Assembly (NCBI RefSeq): GCF_030253575.1
Contig: NC_080558.1
Span: 34,417,611 to 34,481,610, forward strand
Direction of reading: 5' to 3'
From: Rhododendron vialii
Taxonomy: Eukaryota; Streptophyta; Magnoliopsida; Ericales; Ericaceae
DNA length: 64,000 bases
Below the pieces are notes generated by a model. The model was not told the DNA's origin and did not search any database. It saw nothing but the letters and a program-made list of their open reading frames with translations. The translations under genes and the position numbers were made by a program. Positions 49,360 to 62,395 of the stretch are shown here, piece after piece; within the stretch, counting starts at the first letter, position 1, and every line of letters starts with the position of its first letter.

Positions 49360-49643
49360 AAATAAAAAAAAATATTGATCGGCAAAAGATGAAATTTTAT
49401 TAAAAAACGGAAAAAGAGGAAAGGGAATCAAACCAACAGTTGAAAATACATCTCAAGGGCATAACCCAAATCACCCAAGGGTCTATAAGGGTCCACAAAA
49501 AGATAAGACAATAAAGCTCAACCCAACATTCAAAATAAACAAATAAAAGCCTTAACAGTTAACATCCAAACCCGGCCCAAACTTAGGCCGGCCCACCCAA
49601 GCCACTCCTTTAAAACCTAACCACACCGGCAACCACCGCAATA
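49360..49643 (-). mobile_element. LINE 3' fragment in the PG1 downstream flank
   Basis: On the minus strand it ends TTTTTTAATAAAATTTCATC, then TTTTGCCGATCAATATT and a T/A-rich tail. This is the tail style of plant LINEs. The block is absent from the otherwise matching PG2 flank (about 56195-56245), so it inserted after the duplication or was lost from the other copy. Confidence 0.55.
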
Positions 49644-49990
49644 CAAAACTCGCGTCATTACGTGTTTGAAAGAGTAGGCTACTTGAATCTTTGTCAAGCG
49701 TCAAGCTTCCTTCTTCTTGTTGTGCCATCGGCAGAAGTGTTTACATTGGTAGGAGACCATGTCACGAAGAAATCTTTGTTGAAATCTCCGGTTGAAATGA
49801 GCGGTTGAAAATTGAAACAGATTCACAACAAGAAGCCCAATGAAGATTACAAGGCGCAAATGTGATATGATCATAGTTATATTTTTTGAGCTCAAGGACA
49901 AGTATTTTTTGCAATCAAATATAAGGATAAACACTTTTTGCAATCAAATATAAAGATAAATGTGTTGCATGATTACTAAAATACACTTTT

Positions 49991-51162
49991 TGCAAAACTA
50001 GTAAATGTTCACTAATAACTGAAAGGTAGTAAAAATGCTTTAAATCCTAGGGTACCCTATGAAAGTATCTAAAATCCTAGGGTACTTTGTGAAAGTGCCT
50101 AAAACTCTAAATCTTATGAAAGTACCTAAATTATTAAAACTCTATAATAGGAAAATACATTTTAAAATCCTATGAAAGTGTTTAAACCTTAGGGTACCTT
50201 ACGTCCCTACCCTACCTTAGGGTAGTTTTTCTGTGATATTATATTTTGTCCTTATGGCTCAATAACTCAAAAAATTGAAAGACCTCCACTAAAACTATTT
50301 TGATGGCGTCTTCCCCTAAATGAAAACTATTTTATCATAGTTATGGCTAATTTTTCCTTTTAAAATAAGTGCAGCTTTAAAATATGCTTTCCTAAATTTT
50401 CACTCATCTTTTTCTTGAGTTGCAAGAACTTACTCCATTAGGTGACCCCTTTAGGGACATATGCGGTATTTGGGTCCATCCAACGGTGGAGAGAGTCCAA
50501 TTTGTGGGGCCTTTTTTAAAATGCATTAATTGATGATTGAAACTATTCAAATTTAGATCTTGTTGAGAATATGGTTTTCAATATGGTTTTTACTTATTAC
50601 CGAATAAAGTCTAAATTTTCCTTACTGATTAATATATATGTACTTTAAACTTAATGAATTTTTCGTCTACCCATTCCCTTGTTACCTTTAAATAAGTAAA
50701 AAAAACTACAAATTGGAGCTTAAGATAATCCCATTTTGAGTCAAATAAGAAGAAAACACTATAACTAAACTGAATAAGTCAGCTTATAAGCTAACCAACA
50801 GAATCATTTTTCGACGAGCTCCAGATTGTATGCAAGCAAAAGGTTATCATCAATGTGAGGCTGAAAAGAGCCGTCAAATTGCTTAAATCAGACTTGAGAG
50901 AATCCAAGCCGATGTATGCAAGCAGAAGGTTAAAAACAAATGATAACTTTGTAGGAGGAACTTTTTTTTAACTAGGTAAATATAGCAAATTTAAAAGGAA
51001 ATTAATTCCTGATAAAAAAAAAGAATTTAAACGGAAATTCCAGATAAAAATAATAATTGAAAAGGAAACTAGTTTCTTCCATGTACGTATAACCGGAATA
51101 TATAGAACCCATATCTCTCTAGATTGTATTTTTCATAATTTCCAAACATACCATTCAAAGCC
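49991..51162. other. Intergenic DNA between PG1 and PG2
   Basis: No gene is seen. At 50030-50215 a phrase like 'AAATCCTAGGGTACC ... GAAAGTACCTAAA' repeats five or six times. From about 50810 on, the sequence matches the PG3 upstream region from about 61960. Confidence 0.55.
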
Positions 51163-51170
51163 TATAAATA
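51163..51170 (+). promoter_or_regulatory. TATA box of PG2
   Basis: TATAAATA lies 46 bases before the start codon in a promoter almost identical to that of PG3. Confidence 0.7.
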
Positions 51171-51215
51171 CCCCCTTCGACCCTTTTAACTTCTTGCCAT
51201 CTCTCCAACACAAAG

Positions 51216-54200
51216 ATGGTGAAACCAATGATGAGAGTTCTTCTCACGCCCCTCTTCATCTTCTTCTCCCTCTCCCTAGCAACTGCAGCAATACACAATG
51301 TGGTCACACTGGGAGCCAAAGGAGACGGAACATCCGACTCGACCAACTCCTTCCTCAGCGCCTGGCGCGCAGCTTGTGACTCGGTATACCCGGCCACAAT
51401 CTACGTTCCTCCAGGTAAATACTTGGTCGGAAAAACTGTATTCAGCGGCGTGTGTAAAAGCAGCGCCATCGACATTCATATCAACGGCACCCTCTTGGCT
51501 CCTGCTGATTATCGCGTTATCAGTAGTTCGGATAACTGGCTTGTGTTTGAGCGTGTGACCGGTGTTTCGATTTACGGTGGTGGGACTCTTGATGGTCAAG
51601 GAACTGGTTTGTGGGCTTGTAAAGCCTCCGGACAGAGTTGCCCTATGGGAGCTACGGTAAGTACTAAGTAGGAGTCATATATAGACATGCAAGGATACTC
51701 AATATATACCCGAAAATATTACTCCTCTCATCCCAAAAAGATTTTCTGGTCTTTCAAACAAAAATTTAAAAAATAAATTATCGCTAAGAAATTTGAATTT
51801 CTTTTTCCATAAATGAAAAGAAGTCATTGATATCTGGTAACTAGCGGCAAAAAATTTTAATTTTCTTGACTAAATACATTATTTTTAAGTTCTTGTTTTG
51901 CAGACTAAACGATATTTTTGAGACGGAAGTAGTACTATTTCCTACTTAGAATGAGTGTGGAATACACTCTACATGCATGCTTGTGTCAAGCCCACTTCTG
52001 TTTGAGTTATTTGTCCGTTAATTGTGTTCTGGTAGTTGTAAAAGTACTAAAATTTTTGGATTGTCTCTATAAAATTTGAACTAATTATTTTTGGTTACTG
52101 ATATGGGAGTCATCGGATTTAAACTGGAAAAATACTATGTGAACTTAATGTTGATTTAATTAATTTAGTCAGTAATTAAAGGTAGTAAAATTTTGACAAT
52201 TTCTTTCATAGACGAAAATAAGCACACATTGGTTTTGCAATTGTCGACAAAAGATAATGTAACGTCATCCAGAATAAATTATTTTACTTCAAAAGTTACA
52301 CATTGCCACATAAAAATACTTATCTTAAATTGGCCCTCTCTGTGCAAAATTTTAGCTCTGCCACTGAAACTAAACATCTCCAATGTTAGAAGTAAAATCC
52401 CCTATGGAGCACATGTGGCAATGTTTGCCTCCTAATGTAGATTCTTAAAAATCTTGTGATCTTTTGACAAATTTGAACCATTAAAACCATTAAAACGTGA
52501 ATCCATATCAAAACTGAGAGCAAACAAAATACAAGATGAGCTTAGATGTCTTTTTTGATTAGTAATTATTTCAGGCTATTGTGACTTTTACAACGAATAT
52601 TTCTTGACTGGTTTCTTATTGCCTAAATATTTTGTGAGGAATTTTCAAGTAAGGGATCCCTCATTTTGTTAAAATGAGGGACTTTCATTTCCCGATCAAA
52701 TTTTGAAAATCCGAACCGTTCAATGTGTGCAGAACGTAATTTTAAGGGTCCCCACTAGAAATCAGCAAAAAAAATGACCGGGAAGGGCGTCATCCGAGCA
52801 GTTTTTTTGAACCATTCAATGAAAACTGCTCGGATGAAGCCCTTCCCGGTCATTTTTTTTGCTGATTTCTCACGGGGACCCTTCAAATCACATTCTGATC
52901 ACTTTGAGCGGCTCGGATCATTGAAATTCAATCGGGAAGGAGAGTCCCGTATTTTAATAAAATGAGGGATCCCTCACCGGAACCTAACTCAATATTTTGT
53001 ATAGTTAATTTATCTCTCTGCATTTTTGACAAATATATCAAGTATAATGATTTTTTTTCTTTTTGCTTAATTTTTAATTTTTGTTTTTTTGGAACAATGA
53101 TGTAGCAATTGCTTCCCCTTTTGAATGTAATTGCAGACGCTAGAATTCACTAATTCGGACAACATATCGATCAGCGGAATAAGGTCAGTAAACAGCCAGA
53201 TGTTCCACATCGTTATCAACAACTGCAACAATGTCAAGGTGCTAGGAGTGACGGTGCAGGCCTCCGGCAATAGCCCTAACACAGACGGCATTCACGTTGC
53301 TTCATCATCCGAGGTCACGATTATGAACTCCAATATCGCTACTGGTGATGATTGCATCTCGATCGGTCCGGGCACTACCAATTTGTGGATTGAGCAGATC
53401 AATTGCGGCCCTGGACATGGTATTAGGTAAGATGGATTGACTCGATTCCAAGCATGCATGCTCGAAAATGTTGCGTGCGGACCTGGCCATGGGATAAGGT
53501 AGTACAAATGCACGTTTCCCAGGCGATATAGGTAGCGTAACAGTGCAATGTGTATTGTTTATGTACATTTCTATACCCGAATGCTGCGCTGCTTTATGCG
53601 CGTCCCGAGAAATCTGGTGACCCGAGCAAACCACCAGCGGACCAAAAAGTGGTTTTCGTCCTGCCCACCATTTGTGGTTATTACTATGTCTATAAATAGT
53701 CTATTTGTTCCAGCACGACAAGCTAGTTTTCTTTCTTTTCGTTTGGTTCTCAGGGTGACGTACGTATACCGGTGTGCCCTTATACTTTTTGATTTTTATA
53801 ATCATTTCCAAAGATTAGTTAAAAAAAATGTCGATTGAAAACAAAAAACAAAGTAAAAATGTTTCTAGAATTTCGATCGGAAAATGATATTGGCACTCCA
53901 AGAATTGATTGAGGTACTTGATCCAAAAAACAAAAGAAAGTGGCTTAAGAATTACACTGATTTTGGAGTGTCTCTATCAATTTTTGGAATGCCAATATCA
54001 TTTTCCAAATCGAAATCGTATTTAGTACTACTAATTTTTCTATACGTGCACAAACAGTAGTAAGCACTAACTTCGGAATATTGGTGCAGCATTGGCAGTC
54101 TAGGTTGGGAACTACGAGAACCTGGAGTGCAGAATGTGACGGTTAAAACAGTTACTTTCACAAGTACAAGCAACGGCGTGAGGATAAAGACTTGGGGCAG

Positions 54201-55542
54201 ACCCAGTAAGGCGTTTGTTGACGGAGTTGTTTTCCAGCATCTTGTAATGCTCAATGTTCAGAATCCCATCCTAATTGACCAAAATTACTGTCCACACAAC
54301 CACAATTGTCCCACTCAGGTATATGCACATTTTTTTTATCCGCAAAAAAGATTTTATTAATCTTAAGAATTATAAAGATTAAATGGAGAATCGAATCCTG
54401 ACGCAACGGAATTCACAGGAGACTAGTTAGCGTATTAGAGTCCAAACGGGTCCAAACGGGATAAACAACTCGTAGCCATGAGCAAACCTTGTGCACAAGC
54501 AATAAAGAGAAAAAACTCTGCAATATTATTGATGTAAAAGTTGAGGTAAAACGTTAGGTTTAAAACCCTTTTACAAGGCGGAACCCGAAACCCTAAAAAT
54601 ATTAAGTTGAAAAATAAAAGTCCCAAAAAATTGGGGTTTCTTCTAAAATTGAAAACAAGAAAGAAAACAGGACTTTCCAAAAAGAATCAACTAAAAATGA
54701 ATTACGGTATAAGAGTTATTAACAAACAAAACTTTCTTAAAACTGCAAAAAACGTAAATTGAAGGCCTAAAGGAAGGAATTGAGCTGAAAAACACCATCA
54801 GTCACGAAGTTAGGGTGGTGAATAACCAAAGCGCGAAAATAAGTCAGCCCACCAATTTTAGGCCTATTCCGAGCTTGTCCGAATTTTGCCAAATCGGGTA
54901 AATTGAAATTAAGCATCGTCTGGGCCTCTGAGGATGGTTCAACTGATCATGGAATCGGGTCTCCACGTATTCTCAAAAAGATTTTCTTAATGACAAGAGT
55001 GATCTGAAGATTATAAAGTTATGACCGAAAACCTTAAAAAATCCATTGAAGAGGGAAAAAATATAAATTTCACTCTCTTTTATGTTTTTTTCGTCAATAT
55101 TTTACTATGCTTTTGTTTGGCTTATATGGGTTTTTTTTTCCCCTAACTTTAGTACATATTCTTGCGATTGTTCTCGTCTAGATAAATGATTGATTTAAAA
55201 AAGTACTACGAAGTAATTAATTCATGACCACTAAATATCGATATAAATAGCCAAAAAAAAAAAATAGTTCAGGTCAAACACAAGCTAAATGTCCACTCTG
55301 TTTTCTTCAATTCTTAGCAGAATTCGGGTGTGAAGATTAAGGATGTGACGTATCAAGACATTCACGGAACATCAGCAACAAAAGTCGCAGTTAGATTGAG
55401 TTGTAGTAAAAAGAATCCATGCAGAAAGATAAAATTGGACGACGTCAATCTCAGCTACGCCGGCCATTCACCGGCAGAAGCATCATGCGTCAATGCCGAA
55501 GGAACAAGTTCGGGCTTAATTGAGCCTACTAGCTGCTTGTAG
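51216..55542 (+). CDS. PG2: GH28 polygalacturonase (exo-type), chimeric copy, four exons, 393 aa
   Basis: Exons are 51216-51656, 53137-53426, 54090-54318 and 55321-55542 (TAG), with an open frame throughout. The signal peptide is [18 protein letters not shown], followed by [19 protein letters not shown]28 motifs [25 protein letters not shown] and VRIKTWG are intact, so an active secreted pectin-degrading enzyme is plausible. Exon 1 is almost identical to PG3 exon 1 but clearly different from PG1 exon 1. Exons 3-4 are almost identical to PG1. Exon 2 is diverged from PG1 ([17 protein letters not shown] against [17 protein letters not shown]). The gene therefore looks like a recombinant of a PG3-type 5' half and a PG1-type 3' half. 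Intron 1 carries a Stowaway-like MITE and a foldback MITE. Confidence 0.93.
51722..51932. mobile_element. Stowaway-like MITE in PG2 intron 1
   Basis: Ends CTCCTCTCATCCCAAAAAG and (inverted) CTACTTCCGTCTCAAAAAT are flanked by TA. The same element is at 62902-63107 in PG3, so it predates that duplication. Confidence 0.65.
52649..52977. mobile_element. Foldback MITE, copy C, in PG2 intron 1
   Basis: It has the same core hairpin as copies A, B and D (ATGACCGGGAAGGGC ... AAACTGCTCGGATGAAGCCC ... TTGAGCGGCTCGGATC). The arms differ: TAAGGGATCCCTCATTTT with a small tip palindrome (TCCCTCATTTTGTTAAAATGAGGGA-like on each side). Confidence 0.85.
53462..53498 (+). pseudogene. Vestigial PG1-type exon 2 end inside PG2 intron 2
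   Basis: The 37 bases match PG1 46004-46040 at all but one position. They include GAAAATGTTGCGTGCGG and CATGGGATAAG and are followed by a donor (GTAGTA) corresponding to PG1's GTAATA. The active exon 2 donor lies 72 bases upstream at 53427. Use of the second donor would place a TAA directly after the real exon. Confidence 0.85.
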
Positions 55543-55632
55543 GAGTCGCGCAATCAGATGCCCAAGATCTTTTTAAGAACAAATTAAATATAGAAAGGTA
55601 CAAGCAGAAGAAGCATATATACTAATTGATTG

Positions 55633-55638
55633 AATAAA
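55633..55638 (+). terminator. Polyadenylation signal of PG2
   Basis: AATAAA lies 91 bases after the stop codon, in the same position as in PG1. Confidence 0.6.
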
Positions 55639-57654
55639 GTCGCCTGTTAATTTGAGCCCGTGGCATTGTCCAGCTATATATAAGAGCTTGAAGCCTGGCC
55701 TTGCAGAGCCTATAGATCAAACCTCATTGTGGGATTATGAACATAGGTATTTTTAGATGTTGTAATATTAGTCAGAAGGAAATATAAATTATTATGTCAA
55801 TTGTTATGTTCTTCAGATCGAACCCCATTATGGCGTTAACCATCGGCTCATCTAAATGCTTAAGTTATCAAAGAGTGATAACTTTATTCCAAAAAAGGAA
55901 AGAAAGAGGGATTACTTTTCTGTTTATATCCTTAACATGGCCCCTCATGTGTAGCCGAGCTCTTTTTCATTTGAGGGCAAAAGACGTGCAAGTAATTACT
56001 ATCGGGTAGGCAGGAAGCAGCCAGCCGGCCCCACCATTTGTTGAGGGGTTCACAGCGAACCCGCTTAGTTCATATCGCTAAGAAATACACTAAATTTTTG
56101 TATTTTTTTTACATACATGCAGTTTAATTTGTACTGAATAGAAATCTCCCCCAACAGATTAAACCTTTGAGAAATCTTTCAGTTATACTTTATATTGCGA
56201 AAAATATTTGTATAAACATCCTGAAAGAACAGCGTTATACTCGCAAAACTCGCAGTCATTACGTGTTTGAAAGAGTAGGCTACCTGAATCTTTGTCAAGC
56301 GTCAAGCTTCTTGTTGTTGTTGTGCCATCAGCAGAAGTGTTTACATGGGTAGGAGGCCATGTCACGAAGAAATCTTCGTTGAAATCTCCGGTTGAAACGA
56401 TGAGGCGGTTGAAAATTGAAACAGATTCTCAACAAGAAGCCCAATGAAGATTACAAGGCGCAAATGTGATCCGATCATACATAGTTATATTTTTTGAGCT
56501 CAAGAATAATCACCTTTTACAATCAAACATAAGGATAAACACTTTTTGCAATCAAATATAAGGACAAATGTGTATCATAATTACTAAAATACACTTTTTG
56601 CAAAACTAGTGAAAGTTCACTTGTAATATCCCGATTTTTCAAATAAATTTTGGAGGCATTAAATAATAATTTTCTTTATTGAATTCTCCAGAACGACTCT
56701 AGTCTTGATACAGATCCCAAGTATATTCGATCTCCGCTCCTGGTATTTTTCCTGCGTCAACTGTTCCACCATTGCATCATGTTCCCTCTAGCAAATTGAT
56801 CGCCGAAGCAACCGATCGATTTACCAGTATCACCCAGTAGAATAATTTAACCCAACTACTCCTCTTACTCTATAGCTAGCAAGTAAATAATATAATATCG
56901 ATGCAAAAGAGTAAAGCAAAGATTTCACATATAAACTGATTTATTATTATCTATTAGTCTGACGAGTGATCTAAGATCTCATCCACGAGATTCTTCCTCC
57001 CCAACCACTAGTCATGTCATGTCTCATGAGATCACTTCCTTTTGCTGTTGCAGATACACCTAAGTTATATATCGAGCGTGCATCCCAATAATTACAAACA
57101 AAGGAAAAGCTAATCATGCCATGACATAACTAGGGTTCGTCTATCTTAATCATCACTTTACAATCATCACTGGACTCTCGCCAGTTTGGAGACTTGGTCT
57201 CCGTTAGTACCCATCTCAATTCACATCTCAAAACCCGCCTGCAGGCAATCTCTAACATCATAAAACTTTTCAATTTATCCATTACCTAGCACCGTCTATG
57301 TGAATTCTATTCACATACCACCCTATGTCTCTAGGGTCCAATCTTGCATATAAATCAAGAGTTTAAACAATATACAAATAATCAAAGTAATAATTGAAAT
57401 AAATAATTAGCGTAGAAATCACATAACTTTTTATAAATGGGCCGTTGCCCTTAATCTTATGCCCAAGAAGTTAAATTTTATTAGCGGAAATCTTTATTTA
57501 TAAAGAAAAATAATTTTGTACAATTACTAGTAAGTCTAGCTTATTTTTTTATGAAATTAGATTGATTAATAACTAAATTAAATACATTAAATAGATAAAA
57601 ATGTTGTAATAATAAACATGACCTTATTAGGAGTCCTACAGTCCTACTACTACA

Positions 57655-58180
57655 CAACATGTTCGGGTATCAAAAATCGGGTCCGGAGGGTCGCAAGGTT
57701 ATTTTAAATAAAGATATTGCCGTAAGTAAAATAAATAGGTAATAAATAATTTTGTAAATAAAATATGTTAAGGTTAACAAGATTTTATCTTAGGAGTATA
57801 AAGAGTCTAAACAAAAATTATTCGGGCAATGATAACATGGTTCGTAAGGTTGCAAAGTTGTTTCGATTGAAAACTTTGTAAGATAACTAATAAATAAATA
57901 ATAAATAGATAATGAAATATTTTTTTTTAATATTAACAAGATAACATCTTTGAGGTGTAAGGAGTCTAAGAAAAATAGTTCGGGTGTCAAAAATATTGTT
58001 TGGAAGGTTGCAAAGTTGTTTCGATTGAAAACTTTGTAAAAAAATAATAAATAGATAATTAAATAAATTTTTTTTAATATTAACAAGATATCATCTTTAA
58101 GGTGAAAAGAGTTTAGGAAAAATAGTTTGGGTGTCAAAAATGTTGTTCTGAAGGTTGCAAAATCGTTTCGAACAATTTTT
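57655..58180. repeat. Four tandem units of about 150 bases
   Basis: The phrase 'GTTCGGGTATCAAAAAT ... GGTTGCAAAGTTGTTTCG ... AATATTAACAAGAT ... GGAGT' recurs beginning near 57660, 57818, 57974 and 58125. Units become more similar toward the right. Confidence 0.75.
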
Positions 58181-58873
58181 AAATAAATCGAATGGAATTC
58201 GCGGTGGGAGCCTCAGCTGCAATGTCTAACTTGGTCAAACATTGCGGTCTGCCAGAAATGGACTGGACGTTGCGGCTCGAACCTTGCAACCGCAATGTTG
58301 ATATGCAGAATCGATTTTTTTTGTTGTTTTGTAATGGTTTGATGCATGGGTCCATTTGGGACATATGGTTAAGTTTAAAACATTTAAATATACTTAGAGA
58401 AAAGTTGGATATGATTATAATACCTCAGTTTCAGTCGAAAAGCGGGTAACGGTTCTAGACGTTTTTCGGACAATCGGAGAAGACGACGGAGCGCGAGACC
58501 TCGAGAATGGATCAGAATTATTGAGGTACAGTTCTGAGATGTTCGAGGACTTGGCTGCGAATGGGTAACCCAAATTGGCGTCCGGGTAGTGTGGAACCAA
58601 ACCGCTGGGGTTTCTCTTTCTAGACCTCCATTAATGGAGCTTCCAAGCTTTCTCTTTTTTTCTTTCCTCCAACTGATTTCAGTAGTGTGTGTGTGTGTGT
58701 ACTTTGTTGTGAATTTTGGAGAGGAAGAGAGGTCTTTATAGAGATGGAGTGGAGTAGGGTGCAAGGAATGAGAGAGGATAAGAGTGGCAATTGAATGGTT
58801 GGAAAAGATAAAAAGGTTAGTCGAAAAATAGAAATTGGAGGGATATTTGGCTTGGTGAGAAAGGAAGAGAATT

Positions 58874-59013
<140 letters not shown>

Positions 59014-59257
59014 AAAAAAAATTGTTGTGGAAAAAAGTTATATATGGTGCATGTGGCACACAATACACACGTGGAATTTACACTATAATAAAATCTTTAT
59101 AACTAATTTACTAAAAAGAATCATACCGGAATAAAATTTGTAAATTTAAAAAAAAAAAAATTAACGTTGGTATCCATAATTTTCTAAGTTTCTCCTACGC
59201 AACTTGTCGTAGACCGTGTCACCATTTATATACTAAATCAACATTTTCAAAATCGTT

Positions 59258-59470
59258 TTTACACACCCAACCCCGGTTCCGCCGCTCCGGGTTCCCGAGT
59301 ATACTCACAATGGTTTTGTCGCTCCGGGTTTCCATTGGCACAGAATCTGCATTGGCTCCTCTCCGCGGATAACCAAGCTACACACCCAACCTCGGTTCCG
59401 CCGCTCCGGGTTCCCGAGTATCCTCACAATGGTTCAACCGCTCTGGGTTCCCATTGGCACACACACACAC
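59258..59470. repeat. Tandem duplication of about 120 bases
   Basis: ACACACCCAACCCCGGTTCC near 59260 recurs near 59381, each copy followed by GCCGCTCCGGGTTCCCGAGT and ending CCCATTGGCACA or similar. Confidence 0.8.
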
Positions 59471-60877
59471 CACACAATGGGTTACCACGTCCGGCCACAT
59501 TGTGATTTTTAAACCGTTTCTCTTTTTCAAATCACGTATTTTCATTAACCACATCATAGGTCTCATGTTTCTACTTTCTCGATTTCTGTGTCTCGTTTTC
59601 ATGCAAAGACTACGCGGTAGGACCTTTGTATACTATAATATAAGTCATTCATTGTAATCTTGAAACTAAACTAGCAAGATCATCCAACTCTATATTACTT
59701 CATCATGCTCAAATCACAATTTAAAGCATAACGCCTCATGTACAGACGCCTTTGGAGTGGAGACCACTTATGCTTTATCACACATCAAGACAAATAATCC
59801 TAGTAATCACATATACATGCTCATAACCATCTTAAAGATCAAAATACGAATACTTTTAATCAAGTGATAAATTCTTATCTTTCAAAATCCGGTCTTTCTT
59901 CCTTTGTGGGAAGTTCAAAACAACATGTGTTTATCCGGTAAATAAAGTCGAGTTATTCACATACTCCCCTTCCTTTTCAAAACTTTAGTAAAATATTTTT
60001 CAAGTTCTCACGCATCTCAATGTACAAGCATCATACAATATACTTAGACTTTAACGGATAAGGAAAATTCTACGTATACTTAGAGTAAGTAAGTAGAGGT
60101 ATTCTACGTATACTTAGAGTTAGAGAGTAAGGACATTCTACCGTTCTTCTTGGCGGTAGTGCGGCTACGATCAAGTAAGTTGGCGATCGAACGGAGTAAC
60201 TTCCTACGAAAAGTTTCGGTAGCTTTGAAAGAGAAAATGTTTCTCTTGAAACTAATTCTTGACTATACTACTAAACTTTTTGGATCGAAGGGGCGGTCTA
60301 GTGGCGGTATTAGATGAGTTTCTTGAAGAACTCAAGAACAAAGGAAGAACAAAGCAAGAACACAAGAATTCTAGAGAGAGAAGTTGAAGGATGGAAGGTG
60401 TGAGTTGAATGGCATGAGGGGTCTCCTATTTATAGCAAAAATCTTGCTCTCTCTCCCTCTCTCTTGGCCGGCCCCCCTCTCCCTCTCTTTCCCTCATTTT
60501 TTTGCTCAATGGTCTTGTTCCATCAAGCCTTTCAAGCATGCCATGACTTGTCAATCCATTTTAGGTTCAAAATCTAGGTTATCATAAAGGATTTTTGCCT
60601 TGTCTTGTCTTAGAATGGATTATATGCAAGGAAGAAGAACATGATTGGCTAGGTTTATGCTTAAAGAAGCCCAAAAATGGGTTGTAAAGTAGTTCTAGGT
60701 CTTGAGTGTGAAGTTGGCTAAGGAGGTAGCTTGTTGAAGTATACATAACACATGCACAAAGCCACTCCTCTCTCTCTCCCTCACTCGGCCTCCTCTCTCT
60801 CTCTCTCTCCTCTCAGCCTCTCTCTCTCTCTCTCCCCCCCTCTCTCTCTCTCTAGTACAATGTGTGTATGTGTGTGT

Positions 60878-61237
60878 AATGCGAACCTCTGCATCCAAGC
60901 AAAGTGCGAACCACCTCATTTCTTCCCTTTTCCAATTGAATTTTGATGATCCGAGCCGTTCAATGTGTTCAAAATGTGATTTTAAGGGTAGCCGCAAGAA
61001 ATCGGAAAAAAAAAATGACCGGGAAGGGCTTGATTTGAGCAGTTTTTATTTGAACGGTTCAATAAAAAATAAACAAAAACTGCTTGGATGAAGTCCTTCC
61101 CGGGGTTTTTTTTTTTTGCTGATTTTTTGTGGGTACCTTTAAAATCACGTTCTGAACACAGTGAGCGGCTCGGATCATCAAAATTCGATCGGAAAAGGGG
61201 AGGTCTGCACTTTGCTTGGATGCGGAGGTCCGCATTA
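60878..61237. mobile_element. Foldback MITE, copy D
   Basis: The tips are TAATGCGAACCTCTGCATCC and its inverse GGATGCGGAGGTCCGCATTA. The core (GATCCGAGCCGTTCAATGTG, ATGACCGGGAAGGGCTTG) is shared with copies A-C. A compound CT/TA/GA microsatellite follows (61247-61326). Confidence 0.85.
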
Positions 61238-61245
61238 GAAGCTTA

Positions 61246-61246
<1 letters not shown>

Positions 61247-61326
<80 letters not shown>
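61247..61326. repeat. Compound (CT)n(TA)n(GA)n microsatellite
   Basis: CT, then TA, then GA runs together form a perfect-looking palindrome of about 80 bases. Confidence 0.9.
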
Positions 61327-61329
<3 letters not shown>

Positions 61330-62336
61330 TCTATTAGTCCTAGGTTTGCATGCATGCAGAGGATAATTAAGTTCAAGGCTATTAGTCCTAAGTTTGCATG
61401 CATGCCAATGCTAAGGTTGCTTCTTTTGGATGCAAAATGATGAAGGATTCTAATGATTGACTTGTCAAATCCATGTATTCATTGACAAGTCTTATTTTTA
61501 TTATTCAAGAGATAAAAATTTCCCTATAAACTATTATCCAATGGATAAAGAGGTAGTAGTGAGAAGTAAGGTCTTGAAATGACTAGTTATGCAAGTAAAA
61601 CGATTATTCTTAATGGTCTAATGGTTCAATTAGGGTTGGGAGGGGTTCATAAGGCTCAAAGATGATTAAAAAGGTTCATCTAAGGTTAGAGAAAAGTAAT
61701 TAGGTGAAATGGTAGTTAGGTTTCTCTAACTAATCGGTTGAAAGCCAATTTTATTTGCCATGTAGAATTTCAAGCCAAGAAATATAATTTTATAAGTTTT
61801 AAATCTTAATTATGACGGATTATTAGAAATTAATAGGAATTTTAAAAGCAATACCAAGTAATTAAAATAGAATTTAAATAATTAACGAAATTTTTTATTT
61901 ACTGAAAATCAGAGTCGTTACAAAAAGAATCATTTGCCGATAAAAAAAAAAAAAACACAAATGGGATCATTTTCGACGAGCTCTAAATTGTATGCAAGCA
62001 AAAGGTTAAAAAGCGAAAGGTGAATTGTTCCAATCATCAATGTGAGTTTGAAAAGAGCCTTCAAACTGCCTAAACCAGACTTGAGAGAATCCAAGCAAAA
62101 AGTTGAAAACAAATGATAACTTTATAGGAGGAACTTTTTTTTAATTACGTACATATATCAAATTTAAAAGGAAATTAATTCCTGAAAAAAAAAAAAGAAT
62201 TTAAACGGAAATTCCTGATAAAAAAAATAATTCAAAAGGAAACTAGTTTCTTCCATGTACGTATAACCGGAATATATAGAACCCATATCGCTCTAGATTG
62301 TATTTTTCATTATTTCCAAACATACCATTCAAAGCC

Positions 62337-62344
62337 TATAAATA
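62337..62344 (+). promoter_or_regulatory. TATA box of PG3
   Basis: TATAAATA lies 52 bases before the start codon. The promoter is nearly identical to that of PG2. Confidence 0.7.
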
Positions 62345-62395
62345 CCCCCTTCAACCCTTTCAACTTCTTGCCATCTCTCTCTCTCCAAAACAAAG

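Larger units (their letters stand above)
53461..56620. repeat. Duplicated block, PG2 copy (other copy about 46005-49990)
   Basis: It begins abruptly within PG2 intron 2 and ends near GTTCACT at 56615-56621, where a separate insertion starts. Confidence 0.85.
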
